Shown here in pieces: positions 6,334 through 13,484 of a stretch of 36,717 bases of DNA. Within the stretch, counting starts at the first letter, position 1. Each line of letters starts with the position of its first letter. Made by a program: the position numbers and the translations under genes. The notes beneath the pieces were generated by a model. The model was not told the origin of the DNA. It ran no database searches and was given only the letters and a program-made list of their open reading frames with translations. Location: contig JAFGRB010000194.1 of NCBI GenBank assembly GCA_016935365.1, positions 1-36,717 on the forward strand, written 5' to 3'. The stretch is from Deltaproteobacteria bacterium (GTDB lineage Bacteria > Myxococcota > B64-G9).

Positions 6334-7818
6334 ATGTTCGAGAATCTCTTCGCCACCACCGCCGCCCTGCTCGAGGAGGGCATCGACATCGTGTGGGTCG
6401 GCGTGGCCATCGGCGTCGTCGTCTTCCTCATGCTGGTCGTCTTCGTCAAGCGCTACATGAAGGTCGGCCCCAACGAGGCCATGATCGTCACCGGCGCCTT
6501 CACGCGCAGCATCCCCCGCGTCGTGCACGGCGGCGGCAAGTTCGTCTGGCCCGGCCTGCAGAAGGCGGAGATCCTGAGCCTGGAGGTCATCACCATCGAC
6601 GTGCGCACGCCGGAGGTCTACACCGAGAAGGGCGTGCCGATCATCGTCGACGGGATCGCCCAGATCAAGGTCCACGCCACGGACCAGTCCATCCGGACCG
6701 CGGCCGAGCAGTTCCTCGGCCGGGGGCGCAACGAGATCATGAACGTGGCCAAGCAGACCCTGGAGGGGCACCTGCGCGCCATCCTCGGCCAGATGGAGGT
6801 CGAGGACATCTACAAGAACCGCGACATGTTCGCCCAGAAGGTCCAGGAGACCTCGGCCACCGACTTCGCCAAGATGGGCCTCGAGATCGTCTCCTTCACC
6901 CTGCGCGACATCAAGGACAACGAGGGCTACCTGGACGCGCTGGGCAAGCCGCGGCTGGCCCAGGTCAAGCGGGACGCGGTGGTCGCCCAGGCCGAGGCGG
7001 ACCGGGACGCGGTCATCAAGTCGGCCCAGGCCAAGCAGGCCGGCGAAACCGAGCGCTACAAGCAGGAGACCCAGATCGCCGAGGCCCACCGGGACTACAA
7101 CGTCAAGCTGGCCGAGTACCAGGTCACCGTCAACGAGCGCAAGGCCGAGGCGGATCTGGCCTACGACCTGTCCAAGTTCAAGAAGGCCCAGCACGTGAAG
7201 AAGGAGGAGGTCCAGGTCGAGGTCGTGGAGAAGCAGCAGCAGATCGTGGTCCAGGAGAGCGAGATCGCCCGCAAGCAGAAGGAGCTCGACGCCACGGTCA
7301 ACAAGCCGGCCGATGCCCGACGCTACGCGGTCCAGGTCCAGGCCGACGCCGAGCGATACAAGATCGAGGCCGAGGCGTCCGGCCGCGCCGAGGCGCAGAA
7401 GGTCCAGGGCTTCGCCGAGGCCGAGGTCATCAAGGCCACCGGCAACGCCGAGGCGGCTTCCACCAAGGCCCGGGGCCTTGCGCGGGCCGAGGTCATCCAG
7501 GCCCAGGGCCTGGCCGAGGCGCAGGCCATGGCCAAGAAAGCCGAGAGCTGGAAGCAGTACAACGAGGCGGCCATCACCCAGATGTTCATCGAGGTGCTGC
7601 CCGAGCTGGCCAAGAGCATCGCGGAGCCCCTGAACAAGATGGACAAGATCGTGGTGGTCAACACGGGCGGCGAGAGCGCCGGCATGAGCAAGATCACCGG
7701 CGACGTGGCCAACATCATCTCCCAGCTGCCACCGGTGGTCGAGGCGCTCTCGGGGGTCAACCTGGGCGAAATGGTCAAGCGGATCCCGGGCATCGGCGAC
7801 AGCAAGAGCAAGAAGTAG
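6334..7818 (+). CDS. floT: Flotillin (SPFH/band 7 protein, YuaG/YqiK type)
   Basis: 494 residues. One N-terminal membrane helix (about 19-38), an SPFH/band 7 domain (about 43-220), and a long Ala/Glu-rich coiled-coil flotillin domain (about 220-410, with repeated EA-rich segments) ending in a conserved-looking tail. This is the FloT/YuaG architecture: oligomeric scaffold of membrane microdomains that controls membrane fluidity and the assembly of signalling and secretion complexes. SD GGGAGGA lies just before the ATG. It follows the NfeD-like gene by 46 bp, the typical nfeD-flotillin order, and is followed within 6 bp by the pseudo-carbonic-anhydrase gene. Confidence 0.92.
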   Translation: MFENLFATTAALLEEGIDIVWVGVAIGVVVFLMLVVFVKRYMKVGPNEAMIVTGAFTRSIPRVVHGGGKFVWPGLQKAEILSLEVITIDVRTPEVYTEKGVPIIVDGIAQIKVHATDQSIRTAAEQFLGRGRNEIMNVAKQTLEGHLRAILGQMEVEDIYKNRDMFAQKVQETSATDFAKMGLEIVSFTLRDIKDNEGYLDALGKPRLAQVKRDAVVAQAEADRDAVIKSAQAKQAGETERYKQETQIAEAHRDYNVKLAEYQVTVNERKAEADLAYDLSKFKKAQHVKKEEVQVEVVEKQQQIVVQESEIARKQKELDATVNKPADARRYAVQVQADAERYKIEAEASGRAEAQKVQGFAEAEVIKATGNAEAASTKARGLARAEVIQAQGLAEAQAMAKKAESWKQYNEAAITQMFIEVLPELAKSIAEPLNKMDKIVVVNTGGESAGMSKITGDVANIISQLPPVVEALSGVNLGEMVKRIPGIGDSKSKK

Positions 7819-7824
7819 CCTGCA

Positions 7825-9264
7825 ATGGTGCTCGACGATCTCATCAAGGCCAATGCCCGCTTCGTCCAGGCGGGCGGAGCTGGCAGAGTCGACCGGCCTC
7901 GGGCAGAGCCCGACCTGCTCGTCGTGGCAGGCGCCGGCCCGGATCTCGCCGGTCTGATCCACCCCGCCCTGGGGCTCGAGCCGGGCCAGGCGGTGGTAAT
8001 CCAGCTCGGCGGCGCCTGGGGCGGCAAGGAGGGCCAGGAGCTGCTGCGCTCCGCCGTCCTCGGGGTCCACCTCCACGGCTGCCGCCAGGTGGTGGTGCTC
8101 GGCGCGAGCGGGGCAGCCGACTGCCCGCCCAGCCGCCGGGAGCTCCGGAGGCGCGCGTCGGAAGCCGGCATCCGGCCGGGCTCGTCGGAGGCCGAGCGCC
8201 TGCTCGAGCTCGCCAACGGCCCGAACAGCCCCAGCGCCGGGGTGGAGGAGACGGTGCGGCTGCTTCGGCACTCGCCCCTGCTGCCCGACGACATGCCGGT
8301 CCACGGCTGCCTGCTCGATCCGGACACGGGCCTGCTGCAGGTCATCGACCGCGACAGCCGCGGCGACGCCGCGAGGCGCGAGCAGGTCGCTCGGCAGCCG
8401 GAGCCCTCGTACGAGCAGGGCGCGCCCGATATCCCGCTGCCCGAGCTGCCCGAGATCCCCCTGCCCGAGATCCCCGAGCTGGACATCGACAGCCTGGCCG
8501 AGCCGAAGCCCCCGCCCGAGACCCGCAAGGCCAGCGAGTACGGCCAGGCGCTCTCTGACGGCCAGAAGCCGGGTCCGGTCCCGTTCTCCGCGATGGTCAA
8601 GATGGCCGCGCCCGTGTTCGAGGGTCTGGATCTCATCGAGCCTCCTCGCATGAGCGCGCCCGCGATCTCCTTCGAGGTGCCCGAGACGGCCGCCATCCAG
8701 GACACCGGTTTGGGCGAGCTCGACATGCCGGGCCAGCCTGCGCTCCTCGGCAAGCTGGAGGTGGAGGCGAGGCCCGGCGTCCAGGCCGTCGAATCGATCA
8801 GGCCAGTGGAGCCGCCGAAGCCCAGGCCCCACGTGCAGCCCCGGGTCCGCGTCCAGCCCGAGCAGCCCGAGGTCACGCCCCTGGTCCGTGGCCGGCCCAT
8901 GTCCGCCGGCCAGGCCGACACGCCCTCCGTACGGGTCGACGTCCGGGCAGGCTACTACTCCCGGGCCGGCGCCGAGCACGCCCTGGATCCCGAGCTGCAG
9001 CGCGCCCTGCTCAAGGTCGCCCGCTTCCTGGGCAGCGAGCTCACCAACGTGGATCGCAACCAGATCCTGGGCCGCATCCGGCGGGGCGCCATCTCCGGCC
9101 AGGAGACCGGAGAGCTGCTCAAGCTGCTGGTGACCCCGGTGCTCAGGCTGGGCAAGAAACGCTACGCGGTCATCAACGAGCTGCTCAAGATCAAGGAAGA
9201 CATTCCCCGGCTGGGCCGCGACGTGGCGCTGGCGCTCCTGGAGCAGACCCTCAAGGGCCTCTGA
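7825..9264 (+). CDS. Beta-carbonic-anhydrase-fold protein lacking zinc ligands, with long linker and helical tail
   Basis: 479 residues. Residues 1-178 follow the beta-carbonic anhydrase pattern of the small Rv1284 type: strand LLVVA, LGLEPGQAVVI, helix ELLRSAVLGVHLHG, strand QVVVLG, SPSAGVEETVRLLRHSP, and CLLDPDTGLLQVI. At the CxDxR site it reads G36-A-G38-P-D40, and at the H-T-D-C site A94-S-G-A97. All three zinc ligands and the Asp/Arg dyad are therefore gone and it cannot be a carbonic anhydrase by the known mechanism. Residues about 190-375 are a Pro/Glu-rich low-complexity linker (LPELPEIPLPEIPEL). Residues 385-479 form an unrecognised helical domain. It starts 6 bp after flotillin, so it is almost certainly co-expressed. 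The fold call is from remembered family patterns, not a profile search. Confidence 0.8.
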   Translation: MVLDDLIKANARFVQAGGAGRVDRPRAEPDLLVVAGAGPDLAGLIHPALGLEPGQAVVIQLGGAWGGKEGQELLRSAVLGVHLHGCRQVVVLGASGAADCPPSRRELRRRASEAGIRPGSSEAERLLELANGPNSPSAGVEETVRLLRHSPLLPDDMPVHGCLLDPDTGLLQVIDRDSRGDAARREQVARQPEPSYEQGAPDIPLPELPEIPLPEIPELDIDSLAEPKPPPETRKASEYGQALSDGQKPGPVPFSAMVKMAAPVFEGLDLIEPPRMSAPAISFEVPETAAIQDTGLGELDMPGQPALLGKLEVEARPGVQAVESIRPVEPPKPRPHVQPRVRVQPEQPEVTPLVRGRPMSAGQADTPSVRVDVRAGYYSRAGAEHALDPELQRALLKVARFLGSELTNVDRNQILGRIRRGAISGQETGELLKLLVTPVLRLGKKRYAVINELLKIKEDIPRLGRDVALALLEQTLKGL

Positions 9265-9277
9265 GCCGCTTCCGAGC

Positions 9278-9871
9278 ATGAACCGGAATCTCGTCGTCGT
9301 TCTTCTCGTCCTCGTCGCCGCGGCGGTGGTCTCTTTTTTGTACTTGCGGCCCGAGCGGGTGAGCGAGGAGCTCGCTCTCCACACGCCCGCCGGCGAGCGC
9401 GTCGCCCTGGACGATCTCTTCGGTGACAAGGGGAAGGTGCTGCTCGTCGTCCTGTTCAGGACGAAGCTGGAGAGCGAGAAGAGACTGCAGCAGGCCGTCG
9501 GCATGCTGGCCGAGCAGCACCGGCTGCACTCCGGAAGCGTGGCTTTCGTGAACCTCGCGCTGAAGACCGATCTTCGAGGCGTCAACTGGGAAGCGACCCA
9601 AAAAGAGATCCAGCAAGCGGCCTATCCCTTTCCGACCTGCGTCCTCTCGTGGGGCGAGGATGCCATGGTCGAGAGATCGCACGGGAACATCACGACCCGC
9701 ACGCGGGGAGAGGGCTTGCAGGCCTATGAGGCGTTCTACCACATCGCCTCGGGCGGCAAGCGCTGCATCCAGGATGCGGCCGCCGTGATGCTGGACCGGG
9801 ATCGCCGCGTGCTGTTCAGGCTGGACGGCGAGGCGTTCATGGAGCTGCCCGAGCGCCTGGCCGGGATGTGA
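9278..9871 (+). CDS. Membrane-anchored thioredoxin-like protein without CxxC
   Basis: 197 residues. One N-terminal membrane anchor (about 5-24) followed by a predicted extracytoplasmic domain. The opening AGERVALDDLFGDKGKVLLVVLF resembles TlpA/AhpC-type thioredoxin folds, but where the redox Cys pair would sit the sequence reads FRTKLESEK, so no thiol chemistry is expected there. Two lone Cys occur later (near 117 and 164). It is the last gene of the flotillin run, 13 bp after the previous stop, and converges on the next gene with a 5-bp gap and no visible terminator. The fold call is tentative; a generic lipid-facing domain is the alternative. Confidence 0.7.
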   Translation: MNRNLVVVLLVLVAAAVVSFLYLRPERVSEELALHTPAGERVALDDLFGDKGKVLLVVLFRTKLESEKRLQQAVGMLAEQHRLHSGSVAFVNLALKTDLRGVNWEATQKEIQQAAYPFPTCVLSWGEDAMVERSHGNITTRTRGEGLQAYEAFYHIASGGKRCIQDAAAVMLDRDRRVLFRLDGEAFMELPERLAGM

Positions 9872-9876
9872 GCCGA

Positions 9877-11208
9877 TCAGTACTCGACGCAGCCCAGGTT
9901 GACCCAGGTCCCGGGGCTGGCCGCGTCGATCCGCTGGAAGTACGCCTGGCACTGCGCGTCCGAGGAGCAGTACGGGCTCTCGCACAGTCCGTCGCGGCAT
10001 TCGTAGAGGTAGGGATAATCGAAGCCGCAGCGGTAGTCGCCGATGTTCTCCGGGCAGCAGTCCTGGACGCTCTCGCACGCCTGATTGTACCTGCACTGGC
10101 CATACCAGGGCTCGCCGGTGCACGGATCGTCGTGGAGCTCGCAGCCCCCGTGGACCCAGCCCTCGGCGGGCGGGAACTGCGCTTCGAACCGCCGGCAGTG
10201 GGAGGCGCTCGTACAGCCGACATTCTTGCAGAACCCGTCAGCGCAGGCGTAGACGTAGGGATAGTCCTGCATGCAGACGTACGGCGCGATCGCTTCGGCG
10301 TCCGGGCAGCAGTCGGAGGCAGCGTTGCAGGTCTGCCGGATGGCGCACCAGCGGTTGAACGGCGCGCACTCGTTGGTCTTGCAGCCCTCGTCGATCCAGT
10401 TGCCGGCGTTGCTCGCCCGGGTCTCCTGGAAATAGCGCTGGCAGTGCGCGTCCGCGCTGCAGGTCAGGGTCTGGCAGTAACCGTCCACGCACGCGTAGCG
10501 GTAGGGGTAGTCCTGATTGCAGACGTAGGGCGCGATCGCATCGGCGTCCGGGCAGCAGTCGGAGGCAGCGTTGCAGGCCAGCCCATACTGGCAGTATGCA
10601 TAGTGGGTCTGGGTGCGCTCCCGGCAGTGGCACAGGGTCTCTTTGCACTCCAGCCCGTCGGGCTCGTAGCCCTCGTCGCACAGGCACTCGGCCTGGCCGT
10701 CTTGGTCTCTACACTCGCCGTGCCCCGAGCAGCTCACGCCCTCGCAGGGATCGCGATCGGGCACGCAGGCGAGCCCCTCGGCGTGATAGCCCGCCTCGCA
10801 GCGGCACTCGGGGCTGCCGCCCGCGTCCACGCACACGCCGTGCCCGGAGCAGCTCACACCCTCGCAGGGATCGTTGGAGTCGGGCAGGCAGGCGAGCCCC
10901 TCGGCGTGAAAGCCGGCCTCGCAGCGGCACTCGGCTGTGCCCTCGTTGTCCACGCACAGGCCGTGGCCCGAGCAGTCCACCTCGAAGCACGGGCCGGTGC
11001 TCCCGTCCTCGACGCAGGCGAGGCCCTCGGCGTGGTAGCCCGGCTGGCAGTCGCAGCGGGGGCCGCCCGGCTCGATGACGCAGGTGCCGTGGCCGGAGCA
11101 GGAGATGCCCTCGCAGGGATCGCTGCCCGCATCCGAAGCGCTGCCCGGACCGGCGCCCGAGCTGCAGGCCAGGAGGAAGAGGCACAGCAGGGCGAGCAGC
11201 CGCTTCAC
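9877..11208 (-). CDS. EGF-like repeat lipoprotein
   Basis: 443-residue surface lipoprotein. The signal peptide VKRLLALLCLFLLAC ends in a lipobox (LLAC). Four EGF-like repeats follow, with pattern CEGxxCSGHGxCxxxxGxxxCxCxxGYHAEGLAC, then three copies of an ~80-residue Cys-rich unit marked by CNAASDCCPD, DYPYxYxCxDGxC, and a C-terminal WxxxGC. GTG start: GGAGG lies 8 nt before it, and its GTGA overlaps the stop of the upstream 751-residue gene by 4 bp, indicating coupling. Likely role is extracellular binding or adhesion on the cell surface (family inference). The in-frame extension upstream of the GTG has no signal-peptide character. Confidence 0.85.
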   Translation of the reverse strand: MKRLLALLCLFLLACSSGAGPGSASDAGSDPCEGISCSGHGTCVIEPGGPRCDCQPGYHAEGLACVEDGSTGPCFEVDCSGHGLCVDNEGTAECRCEAGFHAEGLACLPDSNDPCEGVSCSGHGVCVDAGGSPECRCEAGYHAEGLACVPDRDPCEGVSCSGHGECRDQDGQAECLCDEGYEPDGLECKETLCHCRERTQTHYAYCQYGLACNAASDCCPDADAIAPYVCNQDYPYRYACVDGYCQTLTCSADAHCQRYFQETRASNAGNWIDEGCKTNECAPFNRWCAIRQTCNAASDCCPDAEAIAPYVCMQDYPYVYACADGFCKNVGCTSASHCRRFEAQFPPAEGWVHGGCELHDDPCTGEPWYGQCRYNQACESVQDCCPENIGDYRCGFDYPYLYECRDGLCESPYCSSDAQCQAYFQRIDAASPGTWVNLGCVEY

Positions 11209-13460
11209 GAAGGATACCTCCGCTCGATCCACCAGAGCAGGCAAGCCAGGGCGAGCGCCAGCCCGGGCCAGCCGGCTGCCCGGCCGCCCGGCGACGCGCA
11301 TCCCGCGGCCGGCTCGGGCTCGGCCTGCGCTTGCATTGGGAGGGCCTGCCGCGAAGCGCTGGCGGGCCTTTTCGGCGGCGCGGCCTGCGTCTCGGGCAGC
11401 GCGTCATCGGCCGACGGCTCGATCGCGAACACGATCTCTACCGGCCGCTCGCCGAGCGTGCGGTAGTCGCATGCGCTTCGCGCCCGGACCTCGAGCCGGT
11501 GCTCGCAGGGCAGCGCGAGCAGGGGGCTCGCGACCCGCAGCTCGGGGCCGGGCTGGAAGACGCTCCAGCCGCCGCCGTCCAGCCGCCAGGAGAACTCGGC
11601 CTGCGGCCCGCGATCGGCCTCCACGGCCACGCTCAGCGCGCCGGATGACGGCTTGCGTCCGGCCACCGGGATCCGGTCGGCCCGGGCCCTCACCCGCCTG
11701 CCGGCCGGCGGGCCGGCCTCCAGCTCCAGATCCGCATAGACGACCAGGAAGTCGAACCAGGCCTCCCCGTCGCGGGGCACGGCCGGCTCGACGGCCAGGA
11801 CGCGCGGCACGAAGCCCTCGACCGCCGGCAGCTCGACGACGCCGAGCGAGCCGGTCAGTTCGGGCAGGGCGAGCTCGAGCAGGAGCGGCAGGAGGGATTC
11901 GATCTGCTCCGGCTCCTCGGCCAGCAGCTCGTGATCTCGGGCGCGCACGTCCTGTACGCGGATGCTGCTCTCGTCGAAGACGGGCAGCAGCCGGTTGTCG
12001 GGCAGCAGCTCCAGGCCCAGCCACAGGGAGACGTCCTGGGTCAGGGTCGCGAGCTTGATCCAGCGCTCGTCGATCCGCGCGTAGAAATCGAGCTCGGCTT
12101 CCGGCAGGTCGATGGCCAGGAGCGGCTGATCGATGACCTTGGCGCCGTGCTCGTCCACGCTGAAGGTGCCCGCGCCGATCTCGATGCTCGGGACCTGGAG
12201 GGGGCGGAGCTGCAGGCGCATGGGGGCGTCCCGGCCGCCGCTCAGCGCGTCGAGCGATGGCAAGAAGGCCGAGAGCGTGCCCGTCGACAGCAGGCCGCCG
12301 GTCGAGTCGCTGGTGAGCTCGATGCACAGCAGACCCGCTCGCCAGGCCTTGTAGAGGGCCCGGTCCAGGAAGAAGTCGGCCGCGCCGAGGGCCAGGTCGA
12401 AGGTCTGATCGCTGCCCGGCACGAGGTCGCCCGCGGGCATGGGCAAGCGCGCCGCCGCGCCCGGAGGCGGGACGAGGTCGGGCTCGGGCTCGGGCACGCA
12501 GGCGCTCGGCGCGCTGTCCACGCCGGCCAGCAGGCGCAGCTCGAGCCCGTCCCGGACGACGACCGGGTCCTCGGTCGGAGCGCGGGACTGACCGGCCGCG
12601 ATCTCCAGGTCCAGCTCGGCCTGGAGACCGGGCAGCAGCCCCCCGAGCAGGGCGCCCGCATCCACCCGGCCCACGAGCCCCAGGGGGCGGGTCCGGCAGC
12701 CCAGCGCGTCCGCGCAGAAAGCCCCGTCCGGATCGCAAGGCGCGTCCGGGGGACAGCGGGTGTAGAAGTCGCACGGCAGGCAGGTGGCGCCGCTGATGAG
12801 ATCGGCCAGCGCGCTGTCGAGCTGGTCGGCCAGCTGCTGGTTCATCTGCTCGACGAGGACTCCCTGGAATGCCTCGACGAAGCCCCCGAGCGGCCCGTAG
12901 CAGCGCAGGGAGAAGTCGTTCTCGTCCAGCTCGAGAGCCACGCCGCTCACGTCGAAGCGGAGCAGATCGTCTCGCCCGTCCAACGCGAAGACGACATCCG
13001 CCGCGACCGGCTTGTCCCGCACGTGGACGGAGATGTCGCAGTCCACTTCGCCGGTCATGAAGAGCTCGCCCGAGAGGTCTGCGCGCATGTCCAGCTGCAG
13101 CCGGTCCGGCGCCCGGGGCGTGAGCTGGGCGCTTGCGATCTCGGCCTGGAGCTTGCAGCCTTCCGGGCAGATGTCCACCTGGATGTCGAAGATCCAGGCG
13201 TCGATGAGCTGGTGCACGGGCGGCACCTCGAAGGCGAGGCCCTCGGGCAAGGCCGCGGCGAGCAGCTCCGGCAGGTGCGCCTCGACGAGGTCGATCGCGT
13301 GCGGGCTCAGGCGCAGCTGCAAGGCGTCGTAGACACGCTCGGCCGGATCGGGCGCGGCGGGCAAGGGCGCAGCGCAGTCGCAGCCCGGATCGGTGCAGGC
13401 CAGGCCCCCGGCCAGCAGGCCGAGCGCCGCGAGCAGGCGGGTCGTTCTCCAGCGTGCCAT
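11205..13460 (-). CDS. Secreted, possibly TULIP/BPI-like lipid-binding protein with MYXO-CTERM-like tail
   Basis: 751 residues. The N-terminal signal peptide ends in a lipobox-like GGLAC. The body alternates amphipathic beta segments and includes phrases such as LSPHAIDLVEAHLPELL, MNQQLADQLDSALADLI and ALYKAWRAGLL, which resemble BPI/LBP (TULIP) folds; a Cys-rich knot (about 230-255) sits between two halves. The tail has AAGCASPGG, a hydrophobic helix, and RR near the end, close to the MYXO-CTERM sorting signal (Cys before helix before Arg). Having both a lipobox and such a tail is odd. SD GGAGGG precedes the ATG. It shares with the next gene upstream (1,015 residues) the A(W/F)xxGLL motif, so they look related. 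The lipid-binding role is an inference. Confidence 0.8.
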   Translation of the reverse strand: MARWRTTRLLAALGLLAGGLACTDPGCDCAAPLPAAPDPAERVYDALQLRLSPHAIDLVEAHLPELLAAALPEGLAFEVPPVHQLIDAWIFDIQVDICPEGCKLQAEIASAQLTPRAPDRLQLDMRADLSGELFMTGEVDCDISVHVRDKPVAADVVFALDGRDDLLRFDVSGVALELDENDFSLRCYGPLGGFVEAFQGVLVEQMNQQLADQLDSALADLISGATCLPCDFYTRCPPDAPCDPDGAFCADALGCRTRPLGLVGRVDAGALLGGLLPGLQAELDLEIAAGQSRAPTEDPVVVRDGLELRLLAGVDSAPSACVPEPEPDLVPPPGAAARLPMPAGDLVPGSDQTFDLALGAADFFLDRALYKAWRAGLLCIELTSDSTGGLLSTGTLSAFLPSLDALSGGRDAPMRLQLRPLQVPSIEIGAGTFSVDEHGAKVIDQPLLAIDLPEAELDFYARIDERWIKLATLTQDVSLWLGLELLPDNRLLPVFDESSIRVQDVRARDHELLAEEPEQIESLLPLLLELALPELTGSLGVVELPAVEGFVPRVLAVEPAVPRDGEAWFDFLVVYADLELEAGPPAGRRVRARADRIPVAGRKPSSGALSVAVEADRGPQAEFSWRLDGGGWSVFQPGPELRVASPLLALPCEHRLEVRARSACDYRTLGERPVEIVFAIEPSADDALPETQAAPPKRPASASRQALPMQAQAEPEPAAGCASPGGRAAGWPGLALALACLLWWIERRYPS

Positions 13461-13484
13461 GGCGGCTCCCTCCGTCGGCCGGGC

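Noticed and set aside
6292..9585. 1,097-residue open frame on the minus strand opposite flotillin and the carbonic-anhydrase-like gene
   Set aside because: It is the antisense shadow of two well-supported genes. High GC keeps it open, its composition is low-complexity Leu/Gly/Asp, and it has no recognisable domain.
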